Shown in pieces: positions 14,798 to 23,256 of a DNA stretch of 64,000 bases. The notes beneath the pieces are model-generated. The model had not been told where the DNA came from and ran no database searches. It worked only from the letters and a program-made list of their open reading frames with translations. Every line of letters begins with the position of its first letter. Position 1 is the first letter of the stretch. This DNA is from Halomonas piscis. Lineage in GTDB: Bacteria; Pseudomonadota; Gammaproteobacteria; Pseudomonadales; Halomonadaceae. The stretch lies in the NCBI RefSeq assembly GCF_031886125.1, contig NZ_CP119391.1:2356001-2420000 (forward strand), given 5' to 3'. The translations under genes and the position numbers were made by a program.

Positions 14798-16396
14798 ATG
14801 ACGGGACTGCTTGAAGAGATTCAGGAACTGAAAAAGAAGCGCGACGCCCAGGGCGGCAAGTGGGACAACATCAATCCCGAATACGCCGCGCGCATGCGCC
14901 GGCAGAACCAGTTCCATACCGGGCTGGACATCGCTCGCTACACCGCCGCCATCATGCGCGAAGACATGGCCGCCTATGACGCGGACAAAAGCCTCTACAC
15001 CCAGTCGCTGGGCTGCTGGCACGGCTTTATCGGCCAGCAGAAGATGATTTCGATCAAAAAGCACTTCAACACCACCAAGCGCAGCTACCTTTACCTTTCC
15101 GGCTGGATGGTAGCGGCCATGCGCTCGGAGTTCGGCCCGCTGCCGGACCAGTCGATGCACGAAAAGACCTCGGTGCCGGCGCTGATCGAAGAGCTTTACA
15201 CCTTTTTGAAGCAGGCCGACGCCTGGGAGCTCAACCACCTCTTCCGCGAGCTTGACGAAGCCCGTGAAGCCGGCAACGACGTCCAGGCCAAGGCGCTGGT
15301 CCGCGAAATCGACGAGCACCAGACCCATATCGTGCCGATCATCGCCGACATCGACGCCGGCTTTGGCAACTCCGAGGCGACCTATCTGCTGGCGAAGAAA
15401 TTCATCGAGGCCGGCGCCTGCTGCATCCAGCTGGAAAACCAGGTATCCGACGAGAAGCAGTGCGGTCACCAGGACGGCAAGGTCACCGTGCCCCACGAGG
15501 ACTTCATCGCCAAGATCAACGCCGTACGCTACGCCTTTCTCGAGCTTGGCGTCGATGACGGCGTCATCGTTGCCCGCACCGACTCGCTGGGTGCCGGCCT
15601 GACCCAGAAAATTGCCGTCACCGAAGAGCCCGGCGACCTGGGCGACCAGTACAACAGCTTCCTGGACGGCGACGAGATCGAAAGCGCCGACGACATCGGC
15701 AACGGCGACGTGGTCATCAAGCAGAACGGCAAGCTGGTCAAGCCCAAGCGCCTGGCCTCCAACCTTTACCAGTTCAAGCCCGGCACCGGCGAAGACCGCG
15801 TAGTGCTTGACTGCATCACCAGCCTGCAAAACGGCGCCGATCTTCTGTGGATTGAAACCGAAAAGCCCCACGTCGGCCAGATCGCCGGCATGGTCAACCG
15901 CATCCGCGAAGTCTGCCCGGACGCCAAGCTGGTCTACAACAACTCGCCCTCGTTCAACTGGACGCTGAACTTCCGCCAGCAGGTATTCGACGCCTGGCAG
16001 GCAGAGGGCAAGGACGTCTCGGCCTACGACCGCGACGCGCTGATGGACGAAAAATACGACGACACCGAGCTGGGCCGCCTGGCCGACGAGTGGACCGCTA
16101 ACTTCCAGCGCGATGCCGCTCGGGAAGCCGGCGTGTTCCACCACCTGATCACGCTGCCGACCTACCACACCGCCGCGCTCTCCACCGACAACCTGGCCAA
16201 GGGCTACTTCGGTGAAGACGGCATGCTGGCCTACGTGGCCAACGTCCAGCGCGAGGAAATCCGTCAGGGCATCGCCACGGTCAAGCACCAGGACATGGCC
16301 GGCTCCAACATCGGCGACGACCACAAGGAATTCTTCCACGGCGACGCCGCGCTCAAGGCCGGCGGCAAGGACAACACCATGAACCAGTTCGGCTGA
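14798..16396 (+). CDS. aceA: Isocitrate lyase (long Pseudomonas-type)
   Basis: AceA splits isocitrate into succinate and glyoxylate, the first step of the glyoxylate bypass. The 532-residue product is longer than E. coli AceA (434) and belongs to the long form with a central insertion. Visible segments include SLGCWHGFIGQQK, IADIDAGFGN, the catalytic loop EKQCGHQDGK, and TLPTYHTAALS. AGGAGAGA precedes the ATG at 14798; the frame is open further upstream but would overlap roxA. The 251-bp gap after roxA probably holds its promoter. Malate synthase is not in the window. Confidence 0.97.
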   Translation: MTGLLEEIQELKKKRDAQGGKWDNINPEYAARMRRQNQFHTGLDIARYTAAIMREDMAAYDADKSLYTQSLGCWHGFIGQQKMISIKKHFNTTKRSYLYLSGWMVAAMRSEFGPLPDQSMHEKTSVPALIEELYTFLKQADAWELNHLFRELDEAREAGNDVQAKALVREIDEHQTHIVPIIADIDAGFGNSEATYLLAKKFIEAGACCIQLENQVSDEKQCGHQDGKVTVPHEDFIAKINAVRYAFLELGVDDGVIVARTDSLGAGLTQKIAVTEEPGDLGDQYNSFLDGDEIESADDIGNGDVVIKQNGKLVKPKRLASNLYQFKPGTGEDRVVLDCITSLQNGADLLWIETEKPHVGQIAGMVNRIREVCPDAKLVYNNSPSFNWTLNFRQQVFDAWQAEGKDVSAYDRDALMDEKYDDTELGRLADEWTANFQRDAAREAGVFHHLITLPTYHTAALSTDNLAKGYFGEDGMLAYVANVQREEIRQGIATVKHQDMAGSNIGDDHKEFFHGDAALKAGGKDNTMNQFG

Positions 16397-16439
16397 TCCC
16401 CGGCGAAGCCAGCTGGAACACTCACGCACTACCACCGAA

Positions 16440-16465
16440 GGGAGGCTCTCGCGCCTCCCTTTTTT
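16440..16465 (+). terminator. Intrinsic terminator of aceA
   Basis: GGGAGGC (16440-16446), a six-base loop, GCCTCCC (16453-16459) and six Ts lie 44 bp after the aceA stop. Confidence 0.92.
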
Positions 16466-16613
16466 GTCGTTTGAACCCCGCTGAGCCGCCCGCCGAGCAC
16501 GCCGGGCTGTTAATGCCCAGCGTTTCGGCCTATGCTGCACGCCGTAAAGACGTCTTGAGCGACGGGCTTTATCCTATTACGCTGCACGTAACATACTGAC
16601 TGGAGAATGTGCC

Positions 16614-17081
16614 ATGAAACGACTACTGCCCGTTGCCGCCCTCAGCCTGCTGACCCTTGCCGGCTGCGTTAACACCTCGCCCTACTCCGGCGACGTTTAC
16701 AGCGGCAGCCAGGCGAAAAGCAGCCAGAACGTTACCTACGGCACCATCCAGGCCGTCCGCCCGGTTCAGATCCAGGCCGACAGCCGTACCGGCGGTCTGC
16801 TCGGCGGCGGCACCGGCGCGCTGATCGGCGGCGTGCTGGGCAACCAGGTAGGCGGCGGCAGCGGCAGGAAGATCGCCACCGCCGCGGGTGCCATCGGCGG
16901 CGCCATGGCCGGCACCAAGGTGGAAGACAGCGCCAACCGCATCAACGGCGTGGAGCTTGAAATCCGCACCGACGCCGGTAACGACGTGGTCGTGGTACAA
17001 AAAGCCGACCGCCAGTTCGAGCCCGGCCAGAAAGTCCGCCTGATCGGCTCAGGCTCCAACGTCAGCGTTGCGCCTTACTGA
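16614..17081 (+). CDS. slyB: SlyB-like outer-membrane lipoprotein (glycine zipper)
   Basis: The 155-residue product begins with a lipoprotein signal peptide with lipobox LAGC (Cys18). The middle is a glycine-zipper 2TM domain, GGLLGGGTGALIGGVLGNQ, as in SlyB/Pcp lipoproteins of the outer membrane. The C-terminal part (VVVVQKADRQFEPGQKVRLI) is the small conserved SlyB tail. The family is linked to outer-membrane integrity and, in enterics, to PhoPQ stress. TGGAGAA lies upstream of the ATG. It is a single-gene unit with its own terminator. The symbol follows the family and not proven orthology. Confidence 0.85.
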   Translation: MKRLLPVAALSLLTLAGCVNTSPYSGDVYSGSQAKSSQNVTYGTIQAVRPVQIQADSRTGGLLGGGTGALIGGVLGNQVGGGSGRKIATAAGAIGGAMAGTKVEDSANRINGVELEIRTDAGNDVVVVQKADRQFEPGQKVRLIGSGSNVSVAPY

Positions 17082-17138
17082 GCCGGCTACGCGCGCGCCG
17101 CGATCAAGGCAATTGCCGGTTTTGACGCTACGGTAACG

Positions 17139-17171
17139 AAAAACACCGGCCAGAAAGGCCGGTGTTTTTTT
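17139..17171. terminator. Bidirectional terminator after slyB
   Basis: A 10-bp perfect stem (17142-17151 with 17157-17166) with loop AGAAA is flanked by As on the left and a T-run on the right. It serves slyB on the plus strand and probably the convergent small gene on the minus strand. Confidence 0.9.
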
Positions 17172-17188
17172 GCAGGCTGTTTTCTGCT

Positions 17189-17467
17189 CTAGGAAAGCTT
17201 CTTGCCCGCCACGCTTGTTACCTTGGCCACGATCAGCGCGATGATGCCCAGCAGGATCACCACCAGCAGCACGTCGATGGGGCGCACCAGGGCCGTGGCC
17301 CCGAGCACGGCAATGGCGGTTACCCAGATATAGCGGTTCTTGCCGTGGCTTTTCAGCATCGCCGTCAGCATCTTGTCGATACCCTGGCTGACGCCGTCGT
17401 TCCAGCGCTTGTTGGCAAAGTAGAAGATCAAGGCAAAAGCAATGACCCAGATGACAAAGATCGTCAT
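17189..17467 (-). CDS. Small conserved-looking membrane protein, unknown function
   Basis: I do not recognise this 92-residue protein. It has a hydrophobic N-terminal segment (MTIFVIWVIAFALIFYFANK), a basic/amphipathic stretch around KMLTAMLKSHGKNRY, then two closely spaced hydrophobic segments (IWVTAIAVLGATAL, VLLVVILLGIIALIVAKV) and a short basic tail. It is probably an inner-membrane protein with two or three helices. The start at 17467 is chosen because GGAG lies eight bases upstream. It faces slyB convergently and shares its terminator. Confidence 0.7.
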   Translation of the reverse strand: MTIFVIWVIAFALIFYFANKRWNDGVSQGIDKMLTAMLKSHGKNRYIWVTAIAVLGATALVRPIDVLLVVILLGIIALIVAKVTSVAGKKLS

Positions 17468-17671
17468 AGACAGACTCCAGGAGGCAATAGGTCGACGTGA
17501 AAAGCCGAACGTCAAAAGGATAAGTGGCGCTAGGGTAGCTTTGCTCCTTGTACGGCGCAATAGCGCCGGGAAAACGCGTCAAGGAAAATCCCCGCGACCA
17601 CTGACATCGGGTCCGTTTCCGCGTTACCATCCGCCGACACGATTCCAATGCATTCACCGAAAGGTTCTTTC

Positions 17672-18160
17672 ATGCAAATTGCGCAAAACTCGGTCGTCGC
17701 ATTTCACTACACCCTGACCAACGAAGCCGGTGAAGTGCTCGACAGCTCCGAAGGCCGCGAGCCGCTTACCTACCTGCACGGCACGGGCAACATCATTCCC
17801 GGGCTGGAAAAGCAGCTGGAAGGCGCCTCCCCCGGCGAAAAACTCAACGTCAGCGTAACGCCGGAAGAAGGCTACGGTGAAGTCCAGGAACAGCTGATGC
17901 AGGAAGTCCCCCGCGATGCCTTCCAGGGCGTGGAAAACGTTGAGCCGGGCATGCAGTTTCAGGCCCAGACCGAAGGCGGCCCGCTGATGGTTACCGTCAA
18001 GAAGGTCGAAGGCGACACGGTATTGGTAGACGGCAACCACCCGCTGGCCGGCCAGAACCTGACGTTCGACGTTGAAATCTCCGACGTCCGCGAAGCCAGC
18101 GCCGAGGAAATCGAGCACGGCCACGTGCACGGCGAAGGCGAAGGCAGCGCCGAACAATAA
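17672..18160 (+). CDS. slyD: SlyD-type FKBP peptidyl-prolyl cis-trans isomerase
   Basis: FKBP-type isomerase and chaperone of the SlyD/FkpB class. The 162-residue product has an N-terminal FKBP half (VVAFHYTLTNEAGEVLDSS, EPLTYLHGTGNIIPGLEKQL), the insert-in-flap domain (VTPEEGYGEVQEQ to NHPLAGQNLTFDVEI) and a short C-terminal His-rich end, HGHVHGEGEG. That tail is much shorter than in E. coli SlyD, so any nickel-binding capacity is probably reduced. AAAGG precedes the ATG at 17672. Its natural terminator is split by the IS4-family insertion at 18221. Confidence 0.9.
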   Translation: MQIAQNSVVAFHYTLTNEAGEVLDSSEGREPLTYLHGTGNIIPGLEKQLEGASPGEKLNVSVTPEEGYGEVQEQLMQEVPRDAFQGVENVEPGMQFQAQTEGGPLMVTVKKVEGDTVLVDGNHPLAGQNLTFDVEISDVREASAEEIEHGHVHGEGEGSAEQ

Positions 18161-18203
18161 GCGCAGGTATCATCCCGCGGGCAAACCCCGATCAGGATAC
18201 GAC

Positions 18204-18254
18204 AAAGCGGCCCCTCCGGGTAATGCCAGTCAGTTAACGCTGACTGGCATTTTT
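18204..18254 (+). terminator. Split slyD terminator replaced by IS-end hairpin
   Basis: The left arm AAAGCGGCCC (18204-18213) belongs to the original hairpin; its partner GGGCCGCTTT and the T-run now lie beyond the IS at 19641-19653. In its place the IS end forms AATGCCAGTCAG (18222-18233), loop TTAACG, CTGACTGGCATT (18240-18251) followed by Ts. The 12-bp perfect stem can act as a terminator for slyD. Confidence 0.8.
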
Positions 18255-19631
18255 CTTAGTGGGGTATTTCTGTGGTCGCCGCCTGACTGAGCGAGGATAA
18301 GATCGTTCGCGTCGTTCAGGCAGGACGAAGGAAGGTGCCATGTCCAGCATCGACTGAACCACGCCGGGCACGCGTCCTGGCGAGACCCAGGGCAGGATCG
18401 TTAACTCCTTGATGAGCCAGTGAGCAGCCTGATGGAAGCTGAGCTGATTGGGATGCACGGCATCCAGGCTATAGGCCATGCGAGCCATCTGGAAGCGGAT
18501 CAGGTTATAGGCTAACAACGTGCCCCAGAGCTCCTGAAAGACCATCTCCGGGGTGCGGCTACGCAGTGTCAGGCGGTTACCCAGCAGAGATTGCTTCATT
18601 TCCCGGTAGCCCAGTTCGATTTCCCAGCGGTGGCTGTAGAGATCGACGATATCCGCCGCCGGAAAGCGCAGCGGGTCGGTCATCGAGGTCAGGATCTGCA
18701 CTTCCTTGCCGTTCACCTTGCGGCGTAACAGCCGCGCCGTCATCGTCGGCGGCAAGGCTGGCCACTTCTTGCGCGCCTGAGGTGACGTCGACAGGGTCAC
18801 CAGGCGATCCTGCCGGCCTAGTGAGCGCTCTTCCTGATACTGTGTTCCCTTCTTTAGAGGAATCAGCCAATGCCGCTGCTCGCCGGCGCTCTGCCAGGCA
18901 TGCAGCAAACCCAGTGAGTAGAACCCACGATCAAACAGCGTCAGGGAGTGATCCGGGGTGCTGCCGATGAGCTGAGTGGTCAGCTCCATTTCACTGCTCG
19001 CGACACTGTCGAAGGCGGATCCCGTCAGCAGGTGGCTGGTCAGCTCCATCTGGCACACCATGCGAATCTGCGGATAGCTCGCCTCCCCCTGAGCATTGCG
19101 CGTGCGCGCAAAGGCTGCCTGATTCTCGGGAGAGTCAGGAGTACGCCAGACCACACCATCAACGCCCAGTAACGTCAGACCACTCCAGTGGGGGTGAGGG
19201 GTCTGCTGATGCCACAGGGCCTGGGTCTGCTCGAAGACGCGCTTGACGGGCTCCACTCCAAGCCGTTGACGTGCCTGCACCACGGCACTGGGCGCGACGA
19301 AGGGACGCTTGCCGGGCAGCATGATGTCGAGGTGATTGACGATCTGCCCCATCGGGATATGCCGAAACAAGGCCATCCCGACAACCGCCCAGACCACCAT
19401 GTCCAACGGCAGGCGACGCTTGCGCAGTGTGGCCACGCCGGCTTCTTCAAGACAGGTGTCGATCAGTTCAGGGGAGAGCACCTCGGAGAGGCTGGAGAAA
19501 TCGTCGGGTACCGACTTGGCGATGGCATCAATAGCGTCGCTGAAATGCATGGACCTTCCCGTGTCAGTGTGCCTGACACGGGAAGGTCTCATGATCAACT
19601 TATTGAGAACAGGCTTAACTGACTGGCATTA
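18221..19631 (-). mobile_element. IS4-family insertion sequence
   Basis: A complete 1411-bp element. Its ends are a 17-bp perfect inverted repeat (TAATGCCAGTCAGTTAA at 18221-18237 and its complement at 19615-19631). It is flanked by a 12-bp direct repeat, GGCCCCTCCGGG, at 18209-18220 and 19632-19643, in the range known for IS4-group elements. Joining the flanks restores a perfect terminator hairpin, which confirms the boundaries. It carries one intact transposase gene on the minus strand. Confidence 0.95.
18234..19550 (-). CDS. IS4-family transposase
   Basis: DDE transposase of 438 residues. Catalytic residues are in [11 protein letters not shown] (first Asp), [10 protein letters not shown] (second Asp) and the IS4 signature YREMKQSL, preceded by [12 protein letters not shown] (Glu). 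The N-terminal portion is the all-helical region typical of IS4-group transposases. The start at 19550 is chosen because GGGAAGG lies four bases upstream; an ATG at 19598 gives a longer form. The reading frame is intact and ends inside the left terminal repeat. Confidence 0.95.
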   Translation of the reverse strand: MHFSDAIDAIAKSVPDDFSSLSEVLSPELIDTCLEEAGVATLRKRRLPLDMVVWAVVGMALFRHIPMGQIVNHLDIMLPGKRPFVAPSAVVQARQRLGVEPVKRVFEQTQALWHQQTPHPHWSGLTLLGVDGVVWRTPDSPENQAAFARTRNAQGEASYPQIRMVCQMELTSHLLTGSAFDSVASSEMELTTQLIGSTPDHSLTLFDRGFYSLGLLHAWQSAGEQRHWLIPLKKGTQYQEERSLGRQDRLVTLSTSPQARKKWPALPPTMTARLLRRKVNGKEVQILTSMTDPLRFPAADIVDLYSHRWEIELGYREMKQSLLGNRLTLRSRTPEMVFQELWGTLLAYNLIRFQMARMAYSLDAVHPNQLSFHQAAHWLIKELTILPWVSPGRVPGVVQSMLDMAPSFVLPERRERSYPRSVRRRPQKYPTKKNASQR

Positions 19632-19804
19632 GGCCCCTCCGGGCCGCTTTTTTGGTTCACCGCACTTTATCAGGAAAGCCGGCACGACTCCCGGACAAAC
19701 CGTGGTGGGAAATGGGATGGCCCCGTCCTTCTGTGCCAAGCTGGATATGACATCTAGCTAGCAGTGCACAGAACACTGACGGCATCTGAAAGGAGGGCCC
19801 ATCC

Positions 19805-20839
19805 ATGAAACAGATTAGCATTGTCGGCATTGACCTGGCCAAACACGTTTTTCAGTTGCACGCCGCCGATGCGCGCGGCCATAACGTCTTTAACAAGCAG
19901 GTTAAGCGTGATCAGCTGCGGCTCACGCTGGCCCAGCTGCCGCCTTGCCGCATCGCCATGGAGGCGTGCGGCTCGGCCCATTATTGGGCACGCGAAATTC
20001 GCGCCCTGGGCCATGAGGCAGAACTACTGCCGCCGCAGGCGGTCAAGCCCTTCGTGCTGGGCCACAAGAATGATGCACGCGATGCCGCGGCTATCGCCGA
20101 GGCCGCAGCACGCCCGGCGACGCCTCGGGTGACGATCAAGACAGAAGCGCAACAATCCCTGCAAGCGGTGCACCGGGTGCGCAGTCGGTTAGTGCGCGAG
20201 CGCACTGCCATCGGCAATGAGCTGCGCGGCCTACTGGGAGAGTTTGGCCTGATCGTGTCGCAAGGGCATGCGGTAATACGCCAGGGTGTGATCCGTGAGC
20301 GACTGGACGAGCAACGGGCGCGGCTGGGTGAAGAACTCTACACCCTGCTGAACGACCTGCTCGACCAGTGGCTCGAGAACGATGCGCGAATCGCGCGCTA
20401 TGACAAGCGGCTGCAGCGACAGGCCAAAGCGTCAGCCGACATGCAGCGGCTGATGAGTCTGCCCGGCATCGGCCCGATCAACGCCACGCTGTTGTTCAGC
20501 CACCTGGGCGATCCGGCACGGTTTCCCAACGGGCGTCAGTTCAGCGCCTCGTTAGGGTTAGTGCCACGCCAGCATTCCAGTGGTGGCCGCCATCAGTTAA
20601 TGGGTATCACCAAACGCGGCAATGGTGAGGTTCGACGGCAGCTGGTGCACGGTGCCCGCGCGGCATTACGCCAGTTTCAGCGCCAGGAACAGCCCGACCG
20701 GCTGTCCCGCTGGGCCTGCTCATTAGCGGCGCGTCTTGGACAACGCAAGGCCATTGTGGCCCTGGCAAACAAGATGGCGCGGATTTGCTGGTCGCTATTG
20801 GCCCATGAACGCCGCTACCAGCCGCAGGAGGCCGCTTAA
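19805..20839 (+). CDS. IS110-family transposase (DEDD, IS1111-type)
   Basis: Intact 344-residue recombinase. The N-terminal RuvC-like domain shows the DEDD residues: GIDLAKHVFQLH (Asp), IAMEACGSAHYW (Glu) and KNDARDAAAIAEA (two Asp). The C-terminal transposase_20 domain has LPGIGPINATLLFSHLG and the region with the candidate catalytic Ser, QHSSGGRHQLMG. GAGGG lies upstream of the ATG. IS110-family recombinases act with an element-encoded RNA that bridges or seeks target and donor; this is known for the family and not shown here. Confidence 0.95.
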   Translation: MKQISIVGIDLAKHVFQLHAADARGHNVFNKQVKRDQLRLTLAQLPPCRIAMEACGSAHYWAREIRALGHEAELLPPQAVKPFVLGHKNDARDAAAIAEAAARPATPRVTIKTEAQQSLQAVHRVRSRLVRERTAIGNELRGLLGEFGLIVSQGHAVIRQGVIRERLDEQRARLGEELYTLLNDLLDQWLENDARIARYDKRLQRQAKASADMQRLMSLPGIGPINATLLFSHLGDPARFPNGRQFSASLGLVPRQHSSGGRHQLMGITKRGNGEVRRQLVHGARAALRQFQRQEQPDRLSRWACSLAARLGQRKAIVALANKMARICWSLLAHERRYQPQEAA

Positions 20840-20949
20840 TGATACCGAATAAACAGGCGAGATCGTTCAGCATACGATAAGTTACCCAACCCCGAGGTTG
20901 CGCAGGCGAGATGCTTCGATGGCATAACGGGTCAGACCGACTCTCTGTC

Positions 20950-21070
20950 ACTCTGTGAAGTGCGCAGGCCCATGGCGAGGCCGAGTGGGAGATCAGAGCA
21001 GAGAGCGCGTATTCCATCAGGGCCAGGCACCGCAGGTGCCACCAACAGGCCGGATATAAGCGTGCAGTCC
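20950..21070 (+). ncRNA. Candidate target-guiding RNA (seekRNA/bridge RNA) of the IS1111-type element
   Basis: The transposase is followed by about 255 non-coding bases. Within them a nested hairpin is visible: GGCACC-GCA-GGTGCC (21026-21040) enclosed by GGCC/GGCC (21021-21024, 21048-21051). On either side lie short matches to the insertion-site flanks: GTGGGA (20985-20990) equals the left flank at 19705-19710, and ATATAAGCG (21054-21062) equals the right junction at 21118-21126. A further segment TGAAGTGCGC (20956-20965) is complementary to right-flank 21124-21133. RNA limits are a guess; only structure and short matches are seen. Confidence 0.4.
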
Positions 21071-21123
21071 TCACCTTTATGCGTGGTTGCTTCTAGCTTG
21101 CACAACAGGACGGGTCCATATAA

Positions 21124-21186
21124 GCGCACTTCAGTGCGCGAGGTTACCGCCACAACACCGCCTTCGCGCATAAGCTGCGCTCCCAC
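21124..21186. repeat. REP-like pair of palindromes beside the IS1111-type element
   Basis: GCGCACTTCAGTGCGC (21124-21139) and GCGCA-TAAGC-TGCGC (21166-21180) followed by TCCCAC form two hairpins in a 63-bp stretch. Read on the minus strand, the second starts GTGGGAGCGCAGC, which resembles the GTGGGAGCG-type REP sequences known in pseudomonads. REPs are common targets of IS110-family elements. No second copy was found in this window, so repeat status in the genome is inferred. Confidence 0.5.
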
Positions 21187-21258
21187 CCAAAGACATATTT
21201 CAGTGCCATCACGGCGTCATTTTCACGCCAATCTGCGAAGAACTTTTTTAGCGTCGCA

Positions 21259-22443
21259 TCACGGCTGGCGGCGCTCTACCCGGCGCAGCCAGGTGGCGAT
21301 GGCAAAGGTTACCGCGAACAGCAGCCAGGAACCCAGGGTGACGCCGGCCCAGCCGTCCCACAGCCAGAACGGCTCCAGCCAGAAACCGCCAAGGCTGGCT
21401 CCGGTGTAGTAAAACACCAGATAAAGCGCCGAAGCGCTGCCCCTTGCCCGCTGGGCGTTGCGCCCCACCCAGGCAGACGCCAGCGAATGGGTCAGAAAAA
21501 AGCCGAAGGCGTTAACGGTCAGCCCCAGAATCACCAGCGTCAGCGCATCGGCCCGGGTCACGGCGGTGCCGACGCAAAGAAGCGCCACGCCTGCCATCAT
21601 GCAGCGCGCCGGAGAGAAACGTCCCGCCAGCCGCCCGGACAGCGTGGAGCCCACGGTGCCGCTCAGATAGGTCAAGAACAAAAGCCCCAGGCTGCTCGCG
21701 GCCAGGCTGTACGGCGCCTGGGCAAGCCGGAAGGTGATATAGCTGTACTGGTTGATAAACACCATGAAGTTGATGCCGCCCAGCAAGTAGGCCCCCAGCA
21801 GCACCGGCGTACGCAGGTGCTGGCAGAGATCGACCGCGGCCGTCTTTAGGTGAAACGGCTGGGCCACGAACGTCCGGCTGCGCGGCAGCAGGCGCCAGAA
21901 CACCGCCGTGCCTGCCAGGGTCATGACGCCCACGGCAATGAAGGCTGCCGAGGCGCCGCCCAGATCCGCTACCAGACCGCCCACTACCCGTCCGCTGATG
22001 CCGCCCAGCGAGTTGGCGGCAATATAAAGCCCCACGGCGCCGGCCAGCGCCCGTTTGTCGAACGTGTCCGCCATCCACGCAATGGCCACCGCCGGCAGCC
22101 CGCCAAGCACGAACCCCTGCAGCAGGCGCAGCGCCAGCAGAGCGGAAAAGCTGGGAGCAAAGGCCAGCACAATAGAGCCAACCCCCGCCACCAGCAGGCT
22201 GTAGCGCATTATGCCTTCGCGCCCGATGGCGTCCGACAGCGGCCCGAACACCACCAGGGCAAAGGCCAGCGACAGCGTCGCTGCCGACATCACAAAGCTG
22301 ACCGCCAGCGTAGAGACGCCGTAGGTTCGATGGAGCTCGGGCAGCAGCGGCTGGGGAACGTACAGGTTGATAAAAACGAGAAACGACCCGAGGCACAGCG
22401 CCAGCGTCGCGCGCCACCAGGCCGGCGTATGGATGGTGATCAT
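21259..22443 (-). CDS. MFS transporter (YnfM-like)
   Basis: A 394-residue, 12-helix major facilitator superfamily transporter of the inner membrane, exporter-type. The motif between helices 2 and 3 is GPLSDAIGREGIMRYSL, and ALRLLQGFVLGGLPAVAIAWMAD lies in helix 4. The overall sequence resembles E. coli YnfM and related arabinose-efflux-like proteins. Substrate cannot be told from the sequence. It is encoded 30 bp downstream of the NlpC/P60 lipoprotein gene on the same strand and may be cotranscribed with it. Confidence 0.85.
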   Translation of the reverse strand: MITIHTPAWWRATLALCLGSFLVFINLYVPQPLLPELHRTYGVSTLAVSFVMSAATLSLAFALVVFGPLSDAIGREGIMRYSLLVAGVGSIVLAFAPSFSALLALRLLQGFVLGGLPAVAIAWMADTFDKRALAGAVGLYIAANSLGGISGRVVGGLVADLGGASAAFIAVGVMTLAGTAVFWRLLPRSRTFVAQPFHLKTAAVDLCQHLRTPVLLGAYLLGGINFMVFINQYSYITFRLAQAPYSLAASSLGLLFLTYLSGTVGSTLSGRLAGRFSPARCMMAGVALLCVGTAVTRADALTLVILGLTVNAFGFFLTHSLASAWVGRNAQRARGSASALYLVFYYTGASLGGFWLEPFWLWDGWAGVTLGSWLLFAVTFAIATWLRRVERRQP

Positions 22444-22473
22444 AAAGGGTGGCTCGGCCCGAGGGTCAAAACA

Positions 22474-23103
22474 TCACAGTACACGGCTGAGCTGAGCCAT
22501 TTGCGGGCCTTCAAGGGTGCGGCGCGACTGCCAGTAGTAGCGCTGCCAGTAGGTGTTATCCAGCTCCGACATGATCACGCCCCGGGACGTGGAGGCGTGG
22601 AGAAAGTAGCCGTCGCCGACGTAGATGCCCACGTGGCGGCTTCCCGGCGGGCGAAAAAACACCAGATCGCCGGCACGCAGGTTCCGCCGCTTGATCGCGT
22701 GCCCCTTGTTCACCAGCCCGCGGGTCGTTCGCGGCAGGGAAATATCGAACGTGTCCCGGTAGACGTTCTGCACCAGCGCCGAGCAGTCCACGCCGCTCTG
22801 GGTCGTGCCGCCCAGCCGATAAGGCGTACCCGACCAGCTGTCGTGCTGCTCCATCAGTGCCCGGCGGATCACCCGCGGCGGCGAGCTCTGCTGCTGCGGC
22901 AGCTGGCCGGCCGACCCTTCCACCGGCGACATCATCGCTTCTCCCGCCTGGCCCACGTCCGGCAGCGACATGGCAAAGTAGTCGTCGGGCGGCTCGGTGC
23001 TTGAAGCGCTGGGGGTCCCGGCACAGCCGGCCAGCATAAAGGCAAGCGTCAATACGCAGGCGTCACGGGTGCCCCTGAGACAGTGAGATGGCGCGTCAGC
23101 CAT
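22474..23103 (-). CDS. NlpC/P60 family lipoprotein peptidoglycan endopeptidase
   Basis: Predicted lipoprotein of 209 residues with lipobox LAGC (Cys27) and a C-terminal NlpC/P60 domain. The catalytic Cys is in GVDCSALVQNVY, His in SRHVGIYVGDG and a third polar residue in YFLHAST. Relatives such as MepS/Spr and NlpC cut peptide crosslinks or stems of peptidoglycan. The start at 23103 is chosen for AGGAC seven bases upstream and because it puts the signal peptide at the N-terminus; the frame is open to 23208. A Pro/Ser/Gln-rich linker joins the lipobox to the domain. Confidence 0.9.
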   Translation of the reverse strand: MADAPSHCLRGTRDACVLTLAFMLAGCAGTPSASSTEPPDDYFAMSLPDVGQAGEAMMSPVEGSAGQLPQQQSSPPRVIRRALMEQHDSWSGTPYRLGGTTQSGVDCSALVQNVYRDTFDISLPRTTRGLVNKGHAIKRRNLRAGDLVFFRPPGSRHVGIYVGDGYFLHASTSRGVIMSELDNTYWQRYYWQSRRTLEGPQMAQLSRVL

Positions 23104-23256
23104 ACGGCAGTCCTCATCCAACGGTAGAAAACGCCCGACGGCAACGGCACGACTCTCCACGCTCACGGCCACCGTCACGGGCACAAAAGGCTCGGTGGAT
23201 ATTAGCATAAACGAAACCCCCGGACATAAGCGAAAAGGGTTCCGCGTGACGCTGAA

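Larger units (their letters stand above)
19717..21119 (+). mobile_element. IS110-family (IS1111-type) insertion sequence
   Basis: About 1.4 kb with one transposase gene. Imperfect inverted repeats lie near the ends: 19717-19742 (ATGGCCCCGTCCTTCTGTGC...) and 21094-21119, whose complement begins ATGGACCCGTCCTGTTGTGC. Subterminal repeats of this kind mark the IS1111 branch; the exact outer ends are not fixed by a target duplication. The long non-coding part is downstream of the transposase (about 255 bp) while only 60 bp lies upstream, the arrangement reported for IS1111-type elements that carry a guide RNA. Confidence 0.85.

Noticed and set aside
17189-21260. Genomic island or prophage around the IS cluster
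   Set aside because: Only two complete IS elements lie here; no integrase, phage gene or cargo was seen, and the flanking genes are ordinary.
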